Below are positions 1 to 8,052 of a stretch of 23,725 bases of DNA, piece after piece (the first letter of the stretch is position 1; the number at the start of each line of letters is the position of its first letter). Both the position numbers and the translations under genes were made by a program. The notes beneath the pieces are model-generated. The model saw nothing but the letters and a program-made list of their open reading frames with translations. It ran no database searches and was not told the origin of the DNA. This stretch comes from an uncultured bacterium. Its GTDB lineage: Bacteria > Spirochaetota > Brevinematia > DTOW01. The stretch spans positions 1-23,725 of the forward strand of contig CALFVP010000137.1 of assembly GCA_937928175.1 (NCBI GenBank). Reading direction: 5' to 3'.

Positions 1-1889
1 GGTACCCATTGAACTATAATTCCATCTTCTTCAAGTTTTTCATAGACAAGAGCGTAAAACTCTTTTGTAAATAACATCCAACTATCGGAAGAAGCTGGAT
101 GCGTAGCATCTGCTACAATAATTTCAAACTTACCTTTGTAAGACTTCAAGAAATTCCTACCATCATCTTCAATAAAATACCATAATTTTTCTTTAGAAAA
201 AACATTGTAATTGTAATTACTAAATAACACTAAAGCACCCTTAACATCAGGACAAATATCAACAACTTTAACAGTTTGGTTACTTAAATGGTGCAGTACA
301 CTACTAAGTGTTATACCACCTCCCAAAGCGTTAACCATCACATTACTTACTTTTCCTTTCATCATAACCCCAACGTTACCCATTACCTTAAAAGATACCA
401 ACGAATTATAATCACTTGGTACTTCATCAATACCGTTTATTTTCAAAAATCTAGTATTATTAACATCAAAAACTGCTACCGTACCATACATTCCTTCCTT
501 ATAAAATTTCAATTCTCCCTTAACATTCCAAAAACCATTGTAATATTTAGTAAACGTTACATCCTTAGGTAACAAAACTACGAGCAAAACCAAAAAAAAG
601 CCAACTATTCCAAATGTCTTATTACGATTCAAAATAAACGCAACTACAATACCACTGAATATATAAAGAATAGATATTACAGCTAAACTGGTACTAAAAC
701 CTAAAAAGGATATCATAACGTAAGTTATCAATACAAGTCCAACTATACTCCCTAAAGTGTTTATATAAAGTATTGTTCCTGAAATACTTTGAGAATCCAC
801 TTCTTTAAATAGAGAACTTTTCACTAAACTAAAAAGTGAAGGTACAATAACACCTGAAGATAATGCTATAATTCCAGAAGTCATCAACACTAACGTATAC
901 CGAGTTATCAGTAAAGACAACTGTTCCGAAAACTTATTATCTCCAAAAATAGAAAATAAAACGTTACCAAAAACGTTATAAATACCCCCTTTTATAATGT
1001 ATGAATTATTCAAAATGAATATAGAAAATAACGTATATAAACCTGTAAAGAATGAAACAGAAATCACAACAACGTTATCACTTTTAAGTAACTTAACAAG
1101 TGGTTTATACAACAAAGCTCCAATAGATATACCTAAAATTATAACCGACAATATTATAGAAAACGAAAAAGTATTATTAGCAACAAAGTAAACTAAAATT
1201 CTATACCATACAATTTCAAGAGCCATTCCACAAAAACCGTATACAAAAGCCACTACTCCAACAAATCCCAAGTTTACATTAGGTATAATACTTTTTACAA
1301 ATCTAAAGTCAACTCTGTACTGCTTTGTAATCAAAGCTGTACCAACAAAAACAAAAACATTCATAACAAAAGCAATTAAAAACGTTGTACTTAAACCAAA
1401 GAAGTTTATAAACACAATAGAAGTTAACAACGCTCCAAAACTTGCACCAATAGCATTAACACCGTAAACCTTATCAACCATATCCTCATTTTCAGTTTTC
1501 TTAAGATACTCTATGACTATTGGTAAAGTTAACCCCATCGCACTCGTAGGTAAAAGCAATACAAACATCGATAAAAAGAACTTGACAATAAAAAAATTAC
1601 CAATAGAAACGTACAAAGAGTCAATGACTTTAAAAAAATAAAAAAACAAAAAAGAATACACCCCAATTAGCAACTCCAAATACCCATAAAGCAGTAGGTT
1701 ATTCTGAGATTTTATATTCCTTGCTAAAAAGTAACCTAAAGCAAGACCAATCATATACGTAGCAACAACTAAAACAGTAGAATGTATAAATAACCCAAAC
1801 ACAATGTTAAATAACCTAACAAAAAGAACTTGATACATAAGTGATGCAAAACCAGATACAAACAGAAAAAATAAAACTACCCTCCTCAT
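1..1889 (-). CDS. Membrane-anchored spermidine synthase-like protein (partial, C-terminus off the left edge)
   Basis: This is an uninterrupted minus-strand frame starting at ATG 1889-1887 and still open at base 1, so 629 residues are visible. About 13 hydrophobic stretches come first, arranged like the MFS-like transporter half found fused to spermidine synthase-like domains. After them comes a soluble domain with a Rossmann SAM-type loop (VNALGGGITLS), a following acidic strand (VKVVDICPDV) and the block EIIVADATHP, which matches the aminopropyltransferase D-x-x-D/H-P active-site region. Family knowledge: such fusions may transfer aminopropyl groups or act on an unknown substrate at the membrane; the real substrate cannot be read here. 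There is no Shine-Dalgarno before the ATG. A TATAAT lies 9 nt upstream, so the mRNA may be nearly leaderless. AGGAGG occurs just inside the gene (codons 2-3), but no standard start codon follows it at a useful distance. The family call is fairly sure; the substrate is not. Confidence 0.82.
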   Translation of the reverse strand, partial: MRRVVLFFLFVSGFASLMYQVLFVRLFNIVFGLFIHSTVLVVATYMIGLALGYFLARNIKSQNNLLLYGYLELLIGVYSFLFFYFFKVIDSLYVSIGNFFIVKFFLSMFVLLLPTSAMGLTLPIVIEYLKKTENEDMVDKVYGVNAIGASFGALLTSIVFINFFGLSTTFLIAFVMNVFVFVGTALITKQYRVDFRFVKSIIPNVNLGFVGVVAFVYGFCGMALEIVWYRILVYFVANNTFSFSIILSVIILGISIGALLYKPLVKLLKSDNVVVISVSFFTGLYTLFSIFILNNSYIIKGGIYNVFGNVLFSIFGDNKFSEQLSLLITRYTLVLMTSGIIALSSGVIVPSLFSLVKSSLFKEVDSQSISGTILYINTLGSIVGLVLITYVMISFLGFSTSLAVISILYIFSGIVVAFILNRNKTFGIVGFFLVLLVVLLPKDVTFTKYYNGFWNVKGELKFYKEGMYGTVAVFDVNNTRFLKINGIDEVPSDYNSLVSFKVMGNVGVMMKGKVSNVMVNALGGGITLSSVLHHLSNQTVKVVDICPDVKGALVLFSNYNYNVFSKEKLWYFIEDDGRNFLKSYKGKFEIIVADATHPASSDSWMLFTKEFYALVYEKLEEDGIIVQWV

Positions 1890-1898
1890 ACAAACTTG

Positions 1899-1928
1899 AT
1901 TATAAACTTTTACAAACTACCAAAACAA
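1899..1928 (-). promoter_or_regulatory. Predicted promoter of the spermidine synthase-like gene
   Basis: On the minus strand TTGTTT (1928-1923) is followed by an 18-nt spacer and a perfect TATAAT (1904-1899). The ATG at 1889 lies 9 nt past the -10 box, so the predicted transcript start is only 2-3 nt before the start codon. No Shine-Dalgarno is visible. The -10 box is strong and the -35 box weak. Confidence 0.45.
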
Positions 1929-1945
1929 TTTACCAGAAAATTATC

Positions 1946-1975
1946 TTGTTTAAAAAACAGCCAATCCAAAATAAT
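1946..1975 (+). promoter_or_regulatory. Predicted leaderless promoter of the pseudopilin gene
   Basis: TTGTTT (1946-1951), an 18-nt spacer and AATAAT (1970-1975) stand 6 nt before the ATG at 1982. Transcription would begin at or next to the start codon. This spacing is the main reason to prefer the 1982 start over an upstream GTG at 1841 that would overlap the divergent gene. Confidence 0.45.
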
Positions 1976-1981
1976 AGTTTT

Positions 1982-2440
1982 ATGAACAATATTATAAAAA
2001 GTATCGTAAACATAATAAACATAACCATTACAACCATAAAAAGTGTTACAAACACAAGTGTTATAAACACAAGTGTTATAAACACGAGGGGGTTTTCGCT
2101 GATTGAAATTTTGATAGTTCTAGCTATAATAGGCATACTTCTTACTATAGCTATACCTAATTTATTCAAAGCAGAAGAAGCAACAAGGAAGAGAGCAACA
2201 GAGCTTGAAATGAGGGGAATAATAGCATCAACATACAATTATAGGTTAGCTACTTACTCTTTGCCAAGAGATCTAAAAGAATTAGTTAAAGAAGGTTACA
2301 TAAAATCAAGTGCCCTTCAAGATGAATGGAATAATCCATACAAATTTGAAGTAAAAAATAATAAAATCACAATAATAAGTGCTGGACCTGATAGAAAGTT
2401 TGGTACCAAAGACGATATAATAGTTGAAGAAAGTTTCTAA
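1982..2440 (+). CDS. Type II secretion GspG-like pseudopilin / type IV pilin-like protein
   Basis: The 152-residue product carries the prepilin cleavage motif G|FSLIE followed by the hydrophobic helix ILIVLAIIGILLTIAIPNLF, with Glu at mature position +5. The C-terminal part has DEWNNPYKFEV and GPDRKFGTKDDI, which resemble the D-W-x-N-P-Y and Ca-binding loop of GspG pseudopilins. Prepilin peptidase would cut after the Gly, methylate the new N-terminal Phe and release a subunit for a secretion pseudopilus or pilus in the inner membrane/periplasm. The leader before the cut is about 37 residues, far longer than the usual 5-25, and its end is coded by three 15-bp repeats that give N-T-S-V-I units. 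The start at 1982 is chosen from the predicted promoter; no Shine-Dalgarno is present. No other secretion gene is nearby. argB follows 46 bp later on the same strand. Confidence 0.8.
   Translation: MNNIIKSIVNIINITITTIKSVTNTSVINTSVINTRGFSLIEILIVLAIIGILLTIAIPNLFKAEEATRKRATELEMRGIIASTYNYRLATYSLPRDLKELVKEGYIKSSALQDEWNNPYKFEVKNNKITIISAGPDRKFGTKDDIIVEESF
2041..2085 (+). repeat. Three tandem 15-bp repeats, each with an internal palindrome
   Basis: The unit AAGTGTTAYAAACAC occurs at 2041-2055, 2056-2070 and 2071-2085; copies two and three are identical and copy one differs at one base (C for T). Each unit contains the perfect inverted repeat GTGTT-(AYA)-AACAC. The array lies in the coding sequence for the pseudopilin leader, ending just before the GFSLIE cleavage site. 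It may be a repeat expansion in the leader, a set of regulator sites, or both. Confidence 0.85.
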
Positions 2441-2486
2441 AGATCTCTATTTTAAAAACGTTACTAAAAACTTTAAAGGTGGTTAT

Positions 2487-3344
2487 ATGAAAATTGAAAA
2501 CGTGGAAATACTTGTTGAAGCGTTGCCGTACATAATAGAGTTTAAAAACACAATAATTGTTATTAAATACGGCGGAAGTGTAATGACAGATGAAGAGTTA
2601 AAACAATCATTTTGCAAAGATGTTGTGCTATTAAAGCATTTAGGGATTCATCCTGTAATAGTACACGGTGGGGGTAAAAAAATCTCTGAGTTTATGGAAC
2701 GACTTAACAAAAAACCAAAGTTTATACAAGGACAAAGAGTAACAGATAAAGAAACAGTTGAAATAGTAGAAATGATTTTAAGTGGAATAATAAACAAGGA
2801 ACTAGTTTTTAATATCATAAAGAACGGGGGTAAAGCTGTTGGTATATCAGGAAAAGATAATTTCACAATAAAAGCTAAAAAGAAATTCTTAGAAAACAAC
2901 TTTGATATTGGGTTTGTTGGAGAAGTTGAAAAAATAGAACCTTCACTTATCATATCTTTAATAAACGATGGTTTTATACCTGTTATTTCACCAGTAGGAG
3001 TTGATGAAAAAGGAAACTCTTACAACGTAAATGCAGATGATGTAACAGCAGAAATAGCAGTTTCCCTCAAAGCAGAAAAAATTATTTATCTAACTGATGT
3101 TGATGGAATATATAGAGACATAAACGATAAAAATTCCCTCATTTCTTCCATAACAGTAAAAGAACTTACAAATCTTGTTGAATCAGGGAATTTAAAAGAA
3201 GGAATGATACCCAAAGCCTTGTCAATGATAAAAGCTATAGAAAGAGGAGTAAAAAAGGTACACATAATAAACGGAAAAATAAAACATTCCTTACTTATCG
3301 AAATATTCACAAACCAAGGAATAGGAACACAGATAACTATTTAA
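2487..3344 (+). CDS. argB: Acetylglutamate kinase
   Basis: The enzyme phosphorylates N-acetyl-L-glutamate with ATP, the second step of arginine synthesis, in the cytoplasm. The 285-residue product has the amino-acid kinase signature IVIKYGGSVM near the N-terminus, VHGGGKKISEFM for substrate binding, the GFVGEVEKI block, NADDVTAEIAVSL, the strand IIYLTDVDGIY and the late GMIPKALSMIKAI block. Length fits the family. The frame is open further upstream, but ATG 2487 has AAAGGTGG at 2475-2482 and gives the normal N-terminus, so it is preferred over an ATG at 2424 that would overlap the pilin gene. It may be cotranscribed with the pilin gene (46-bp gap). No other arginine gene is in the window. Its last 8 bases overlap the convergent hydrolase gene. 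Confidence 0.95.
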   Translation: MKIENVEILVEALPYIIEFKNTIIVIKYGGSVMTDEELKQSFCKDVVLLKHLGIHPVIVHGGGKKISEFMERLNKKPKFIQGQRVTDKETVEIVEMILSGIINKELVFNIIKNGGKAVGISGKDNFTIKAKKKFLENNFDIGFVGEVEKIEPSLIISLINDGFIPVISPVGVDEKGNSYNVNADDVTAEIAVSLKAEKIIYLTDVDGIYRDINDKNSLISSITVKELTNLVESGNLKEGMIPKALSMIKAIERGVKKVHIINGKIKHSLLIEIFTNQGIGTQITI

Positions 3345-4128
3345 GTAACCCTTTCTCTTCAAGAAATGAGAGTAAAATAGAATTAAACTCTTGTGGTAGC
3401 TCAATGGGAGACATATGCCCAACATTATCAAATTCAACAAGAGTAGCATCCCTCAATTGTTCAGACATACCACGCATTACTTCCATAGGAACTATCTTAT
3501 CAGATTTACCTGAAAAAAGAAGACAAGGAACATCTATCTCTTTGAGTAAATCCCTTGAATCTGGTCTTGTTGCTATAACGTAAACTAAAGAAGATAAGCC
3601 CTCCTTTGTACTTTTCCTAACTATCTGATTAACAAAATCAACAACTTGAGGTTTATTTTCAAAAGTGTAATTTGAAAGTAAGTTTTTACTAAACGCTTTT
3701 AAGTACTCTTCTAAGTTATTTTCTATCTTTTCTATATCTGATAATCTCTTTTTTTTACCTTCTTCATCGAGAGATTCAGGTCTAGTGTGACAAAAAACAA
3801 AACCTGCTATTCTATCTTTATGCTGCCTCCACAACTCAAACATTACATATCCTCCCATACTCGTTCCAACAGGAATAAGCTTTTTAAAGTATAGTTTAGA
3901 AATGTTATCCCAAATGATACTCACCAACTCTGAAATGTCCATATCAATTTTCGAAGGTTTATCACTTTTACCCATTCCCGGATAATTTAAAGCTATGAAT
4001 GGAATACCATTCTGCTTTAAAACATCAATTTGATTTACATACATATCTTTAGGAGTTGGAAAAGCAGGTAAAAACAAAATAGCGTTTTTTTGATCACTCA
4101 AATTAAAATGTTCTATCTCCAGTACCAT
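3337..4128 (-). CDS. Alpha/beta-fold hydrolase
   Basis: The 263-residue protein is a typical single-domain alpha/beta hydrolase. The nucleophile elbow is G-T-S-M-G-G with Ser90, the acid is probably Asp210 in SGKSDKIVP, and the histidine is His238 in NVGHMSP. The early segment FLPAFPTPKD would form the oxyanion-hole loop, and NYPGMGKSD matches the G-x-G-x-S-x loop common in this fold. A charged helical cap region lies around residues 115-175. There is no signal peptide, so it should be cytoplasmic. The substrate cannot be named; family members include esterases, lactonases and C-C hydrolases. It has no Shine-Dalgarno. A predicted promoter ends 7 nt before the ATG. It is divergent from fabD and its 3' end overlaps argB by 8 bp. 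Confidence 0.85.
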   Translation of the reverse strand: MVLEIEHFNLSDQKNAILFLPAFPTPKDMYVNQIDVLKQNGIPFIALNYPGMGKSDKPSKIDMDISELVSIIWDNISKLYFKKLIPVGTSMGGYVMFELWRQHKDRIAGFVFCHTRPESLDEEGKKKRLSDIEKIENNLEEYLKAFSKNLLSNYTFENKPQVVDFVNQIVRKSTKEGLSSLVYVIATRPDSRDLLKEIDVPCLLFSGKSDKIVPMEVMRGMSEQLRDATLVEFDNVGHMSPIELPQEFNSILLSFLEEKGLLK

Positions 4129-4135
4129 AAATTTT

Positions 4136-4165
4136 ATTCTAAATATAAATACACTAAATAATCAA
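4136..4165 (-). promoter_or_regulatory. Predicted leaderless promoter of the alpha/beta hydrolase gene
   Basis: On the minus strand TTGATT (4165-4160), an 18-nt spacer and TAGAAT (4141-4136) end 7 nt before the ATG at 4128. That places the transcript start at or next to the A of the start codon. No Shine-Dalgarno is visible. Confidence 0.45.
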
Positions 4166-4205
4166 GAGAATTTCCGAATTTACACTAAAAAATTCATAAC
4201 TAGAT

Positions 4206-4232
4206 AAATTTTAAGATGTACATTTAAAATTT
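4206..4232. promoter_or_regulatory. Operator-like inverted repeat upstream of fabD
   Basis: AAATTTTAA (4206-4214) and TTAAAATTT (4224-4232) are perfect inverted arms. Between them lies the self-complementary ATGTACAT (4216-4223), with G4215 as the only unpaired base. The right arm contains a TAAAAT (4225-4230) that could be the fabD -10 box, so a bound protein could block the promoter. The AT-rich background makes chance palindromes more likely, so this is tentative. Confidence 0.4.
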
Positions 4233-4253
4233 ACTTCGTAAAAGGGGTAAATT

Positions 4254-5183
4254 ATGAAAAAAGTTGTTTTAGTTTTTCCGGGACAAGGATCTCAATCTGT
4301 TGGAATGGGAAAAGAAGTCTACAATAACTTTAGTTACGTTAGAGAGTTTTACGATAAAGCTAGTGAAATCGTTGGATTTGATATAAAAAAACTAATATTT
4401 GAAGGTAGCGAAGATGAACTTAAAGATACAGTTAACTCACAACCTAGCATTTTTTTAACATCTGTTGTTATGCTTGAAGTTTTCAAGAGAGAAGGTGAAG
4501 GGAAATTTGAAATAATAGCTAGTGCTGGACATAGTTTAGGTGAGTATTCTGCTTTATACAGTGCTGAAGTTTTCTCTTTTGAAGATGGGGTTAAAATTGT
4601 TAGAAAAAGAGGTGAGATTATGGGAGGAGCAGATCCAGATGGTAAAGGAGGTATGGCTGCTGTCATAGGATTAGAAATAGAAAAAATAAAACAAGTTTGT
4701 GAAGAACTCACAAATCAAGGTAAATACGTTGAACCAGTAAACTACAATTCACCAGACCAAATCGTTATATCCGGTTACAAAGAAGCAATAAAAGAAGCAA
4801 GCGAAAAATTAAAATCGCTTGGTGCTAAAAGAGTCATAGAGCTTGCAGTATCAGGAGCATTTCACTCAAAAATGATGGAACAACCTGCCAAAGAGTTTAG
4901 AAAATTTCTAGAATCTTTCGATATACATCCACCAAAAATAACAGTTTTCTCTAACTACAATGCCTTACCATACCCAACCAATAGAGAAGGTATACTAGAA
5001 ACAATGGAAAAACAAATGTATTCTCCTGTTCTATGGATAGACATAGTTAAAAATATTAACTCCCTAAAACCAGACTTAATAATAGAAATTGGGCCAGGAC
5101 AAGTACTAAAAGGATTAATAAAGAAAATAACATCAGATGTTGAAGTGGAAAACTTCTCGCTTGACCTGTTTTCTAAAACATAG
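4254..5183 (+). CDS. fabD: Malonyl-CoA:ACP transacylase
   Basis: FabD moves malonyl groups from CoA to acyl carrier protein to feed fatty-acid elongation in the cytoplasm. The 309-residue product has the N-terminal F-P-G-Q-G-S-Q oxyanion block (residues 8-14), the nucleophile Ser94 in GHSLGEYSA, Arg119 in VRKRGEIM for the malonyl carboxylate, His203 in SGAFHSKMM, and IGPGQVLKGLI near the C-terminus. Length matches the family. ATG 4254 is preceded by AAAGGGG (4241-4247) at good spacing. No other fab gene is adjacent, which is unusual because fabD often sits with fabH, fabG or acpP. It faces polA convergently across a 27-bp gap without a hairpin. Confidence 0.95.
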   Translation: MKKVVLVFPGQGSQSVGMGKEVYNNFSYVREFYDKASEIVGFDIKKLIFEGSEDELKDTVNSQPSIFLTSVVMLEVFKREGEGKFEIIASAGHSLGEYSALYSAEVFSFEDGVKIVRKRGEIMGGADPDGKGGMAAVIGLEIEKIKQVCEELTNQGKYVEPVNYNSPDQIVISGYKEAIKEASEKLKSLGAKRVIELAVSGAFHSKMMEQPAKEFRKFLESFDIHPPKITVFSNYNALPYPTNREGILETMEKQMYSPVLWIDIVKNINSLKPDLIIEIGPGQVLKGLIKKITSDVEVENFSLDLFSKT

Positions 5184-5210
5184 AATGTTTAATAAAAAAC
5201 GTAGAAAATT

Positions 5211-7943
5211 TTAATGTATTTCTCCCCAATTTTTACCGAATTTATATTCTACCAAAAGAGGTACTTTAAGTTCTACCGATTTTTCTAGTGTATCTTTTAT
5301 AGTATCTTTGTAGTTATCCAATTCACTTTCAGGTATTTCAACTAATATCTCGTCATGGACTTGCAAAAGTATTTTGACTGGTGTATTTTGTAATTTTTCG
5401 TACAACTTGTTCATAGCTATTTTAACTATATCTGCAGCACTTCCTTGAATAGGAGTATTTATTGCTATTCTCTCAGATTTACCAAAAACCATCTTCGCAC
5501 TATTGTATTTTTTGTTAACAAGTTCAGGTATGCTTCTCCTTCTACCAAACATCGTTTCTACATATCCATTTTTTGAAGCAAATTCAAGGGTACTAAAAAT
5601 GTAATCCTTTATACCTTTATACGTTAAAAAGTATTTTTCTATTATTTCGTTAGCTTCTGAAGGTGTTATTTTTAGCTGCTTAGATAACCCGTAAGCACTT
5701 ATCCCATAAACTATACCAAAGTTTACCGTTTTACCTACCCTTCTTTGTTCTGGAGAAACTTCACCAACATCTATACCAAAAATCTTAGAAGCAGTCTCAG
5801 AATGTATATCCTTACCTTGATAAAACTGTTCTATCAACGTTTTGTCACCAGAAATGTGAGCTAAAACTCTTAGTTCTATCTGTGAGTAATCAAAACTTCC
5901 TAAAAGTTTACCTTCCTCAGATATAAAAGCTCTTCTTATTTTTCTACCTATCTCATCCCTTATAGGAATATTTTGTAAATTTGGATTACTTGAAGAAAGT
6001 CTACCAGTAGCAGTTACAGCTTGATTAAAAGAAGTATGAATTCTACCGGTACTTTTAAGTACCATATTCGGTAGTTCATCTACGTAGGTAGTTTTTAGTT
6101 TCGTCAGTGTCCTATGTTTAAGAATGTATTCCACTATTTCATGTTGCTCTACAAGATCTTCTAAAACTTCTTCATCCGTTGAAAAACCAGTTTTTGTTCT
6201 TTTCAAAGGTGTAAGTTTCAATTTATCAAACAGTATATAAGACATTTGCTTAGGAGAATTTAAGTTAAAAACCTCTCCAGCAAGATCAAATATTTTCAAA
6301 GATACATTTTTTATTTCTTCCTGAAGATCGTAACTCAAAGTTTTTAAGTAATCTACATCTATCTTTATACCGTTATACTCCATTTCTCCTAAAACTTTTA
6401 TAAGCGGCATTTCCAAAGAGTAAAACAATTCTTTAAGCTTAGTATTCTCATTCAACTTGGCACTAAAGTAGTTAAACAATCTTAAGGCAATATCAGCATC
6501 TTCACAAGAGTACTCAACAACCTCATCTATAGGCACATCTAAAAGAGTATTAAACAGAGACTGCGTTTTTTTCGTTACTTCTTCATACTTTATCGTTGTA
6601 TAGTTTAGATATTCTTCTGCAAGTCTATCAAGGTTATGGTGTGTAAATTCTGGTCTTAGAGTATAAGATGCCAACATGGTATCAAAGAATATATTTTTTA
6701 ACTCTATTCTATACCTTTTCATTACAACATATTCATACTTTACGTTATGACCTACCTTCTTTATGTTAGGATCTTCACAGATTTCTTTTAAAAACCTAAC
6801 ACCTTCTTCCTCAGAAAACTCTTTTTCAACCCTATGGAGTAAAGGTAAATAGTAACCTGTACCCTCAGAAGTTGAAAAAGCAACACCTATAATCCTACAT
6901 TCCATAAAATGTTTTTCATCTGTTTCTATATCTATTGAAACTATACCTGAGTTCAAAATTGCTTTACGTAACTCTTCTAAATCTTTAAAAGTTTTAATAA
7001 GTTTATACTCTTTACTCTCATCTATATTTTCTTGAAATTTCTCAGAAGAAAACAAAGACATCTCCCCCAGTTTTGAATAACTTCTTATCTCGTTAATTAT
7101 AGATCTAAACTCGTACTCTTTAAGCATTTCTAGTGCTTTAGGCTTTAAAAAATTCTCAAGTGAAAATTTCGTTATCGAAACACTAATATTTTCATCAAAC
7201 ATAAGTTGTATCAATTTCTTACTTAAGAATACATCTTCTTTACTATCGTTTACTTTCTTTCTAATACTTGGTTCTAAATCGTCTAAGTTGGAATAAATAT
7301 TCTCTATAGTCTTATACTTAGTTATTAAAATTTTTGCTGTTTTTTCTCCTATACCTTTTGCCCCAGGTATATCATCAACGTTATCACCAGTAAGAGACAA
7401 AAAATCTACAATGTACTCAGGTTCAAATCCATTCTCCTTTATAAACGTTTCCCTATCGATTATTTTATACTCTGACTTTGAAGGAGAAAATGAAATAACT
7501 TTAACGCTTGGATAACTTAGAAGTTGTAGTAAATCTTTATCACCAGACACAATATAAATGTTGTATTTACTATGGTATTTTTTTGTTATTGAGGCTATTA
7601 TATCATCCGATTCGTATCCTACAATTTCTACATATTCAATTCCTGCTTCTCTAAGAAGATTTACAGTTTCCTTAATCTGGTATTTTAGATCATTTGGAGC
7701 TTTTTCTCTACTTACCTTGTAATTCTTGTAAATTTGAAACCTTTTCGTTTGTTCTCTAGGTCCATCCAAACAAAATACAACGTTCTCAAAAGAAAAATCT
7801 TTATACAAGCGTATCACTGTTCTTAAAGCACCAAAAATGCCAGACGTTATTACACCTTTCGAATTCACTAAATGTCTTCCAGCAAAACCAAAAAAAGATC
7901 TATACACCAAATTACTCGTATCAAATATAAATAACTTTTCCAT
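5211..7943 (-). CDS. polA: DNA polymerase I
   Basis: This 910-residue enzyme fills gaps and removes RNA primers during replication and repair. Residues 1 to about 290 are the 5'-nuclease domain (GYESDDIIA, VSGDKDLLQ, LTGDNVDDIPGAKGIGEKTA). Residues about 315-490 are a 3'-5' exonuclease domain with Asp338/Glu340 (exo I), NVKYE at 400-404 (exo II) and YSCED at 478-482 (exo III). The exo II aspartate (D424 in E. coli) appears as Glu404. Residues about 500-910 form the polymerase, with Asp685 in SFDYSQIE, the O-helix R734/K738/F742/Y746, and Asp864 in QVHDEILVE. Phe742 at the position that discriminates against dideoxynucleotides is typical. There is no Shine-Dalgarno. TTGAAA-17-TAGAAA ends 10 nt before the ATG. 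Confidence 0.97.
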   Translation of the reverse strand: MEKLFIFDTSNLVYRSFFGFAGRHLVNSKGVITSGIFGALRTVIRLYKDFSFENVVFCLDGPREQTKRFQIYKNYKVSREKAPNDLKYQIKETVNLLREAGIEYVEIVGYESDDIIASITKKYHSKYNIYIVSGDKDLLQLLSYPSVKVISFSPSKSEYKIIDRETFIKENGFEPEYIVDFLSLTGDNVDDIPGAKGIGEKTAKILITKYKTIENIYSNLDDLEPSIRKKVNDSKEDVFLSKKLIQLMFDENISVSITKFSLENFLKPKALEMLKEYEFRSIINEIRSYSKLGEMSLFSSEKFQENIDESKEYKLIKTFKDLEELRKAILNSGIVSIDIETDEKHFMECRIIGVAFSTSEGTGYYLPLLHRVEKEFSEEEGVRFLKEICEDPNIKKVGHNVKYEYVVMKRYRIELKNIFFDTMLASYTLRPEFTHHNLDRLAEEYLNYTTIKYEEVTKKTQSLFNTLLDVPIDEVVEYSCEDADIALRLFNYFSAKLNENTKLKELFYSLEMPLIKVLGEMEYNGIKIDVDYLKTLSYDLQEEIKNVSLKIFDLAGEVFNLNSPKQMSYILFDKLKLTPLKRTKTGFSTDEEVLEDLVEQHEIVEYILKHRTLTKLKTTYVDELPNMVLKSTGRIHTSFNQAVTATGRLSSSNPNLQNIPIRDEIGRKIRRAFISEEGKLLGSFDYSQIELRVLAHISGDKTLIEQFYQGKDIHSETASKIFGIDVGEVSPEQRRVGKTVNFGIVYGISAYGLSKQLKITPSEANEIIEKYFLTYKGIKDYIFSTLEFASKNGYVETMFGRRRSIPELVNKKYNSAKMVFGKSERIAINTPIQGSAADIVKIAMNKLYEKLQNTPVKILLQVHDEILVEIPESELDNYKDTIKDTLEKSVELKVPLLVEYKFGKNWGEIH

Positions 7944-7953
7944 ACAATTATAT

Positions 7954-7982
7954 TTTCTAAACTTCTATATACACTTTTTCAA
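7954..7982 (-). promoter_or_regulatory. Predicted promoter of polA
   Basis: On the minus strand TTGAAA (7982-7977) and TAGAAA (7959-7954) are separated by exactly 17 nt. The ATG at 7943 is 10 nt past the -10 box, giving a predicted leader of 3-4 nt and no room for a Shine-Dalgarno. A TATAAT at 7952-7947 is only 3 nt from the ATG and is probably too close to serve. Confidence 0.4.
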
Positions 7983-8007
7983 ATTACAAATTGGAAAGAT
8001 AGACAAC

Positions 8008-8052
8008 CTAAGAATTAAAATTTTAAAAATTAGAATTCTGAGAATTAAAGTT
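8008..8052 (+). repeat. Three degenerate 15-bp tandem repeats in the polA-yqeY spacer
   Basis: Units at 8008-8022, 8023-8037 and 8038-8052 follow the pattern YTRARAATTARARTT. They sit just before the AAGGAG (8058-8063) of the yqeY-like gene. Units one and two hold -10-like hexamers (TAAAAT 8016-8021, TAGAAT 8031-8036), and TTGGAA lies upstream at 7991-7996. They could be stacked regulator sites over the promoter; the low-complexity sequence makes chance possible. Confidence 0.5.

Noticed and set aside
288..572. Plus-strand open frame of 94 codons, and another at 997-1191
   Set aside because: Both are antisense to the continuous spermidine synthase-like frame, and their composition is not protein-like.
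1841..1981. N-terminal extension of the pseudopilin from GTG 1841
   Set aside because: It would overlap the divergent gene's start, has no Shine-Dalgarno and would give a leader of over 80 residues. A plausible promoter lies just before the ATG at 1982.
2041..2085. CRISPR-like array
   Set aside because: The units are 15 bp with no spacers and lie in a coding frame, so this is a simple tandem repeat.
2424..2486. Upstream ATG 2424 as argB start
   Set aside because: It overlaps the pilin gene and lacks a Shine-Dalgarno, while ATG 2487 has AAAGGTGG and gives the family N-terminus.
5184..5210. Possible terminator between fabD and polA
   Set aside because: The 27-bp gap is A/T-rich but has no inverted repeat.
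7947..7952. TATAAT just before polA as its -10 box
   Set aside because: It is only 3 nt from the ATG, so transcription would start inside the start codon. TTGAAA-17-TAGAAA is better placed.
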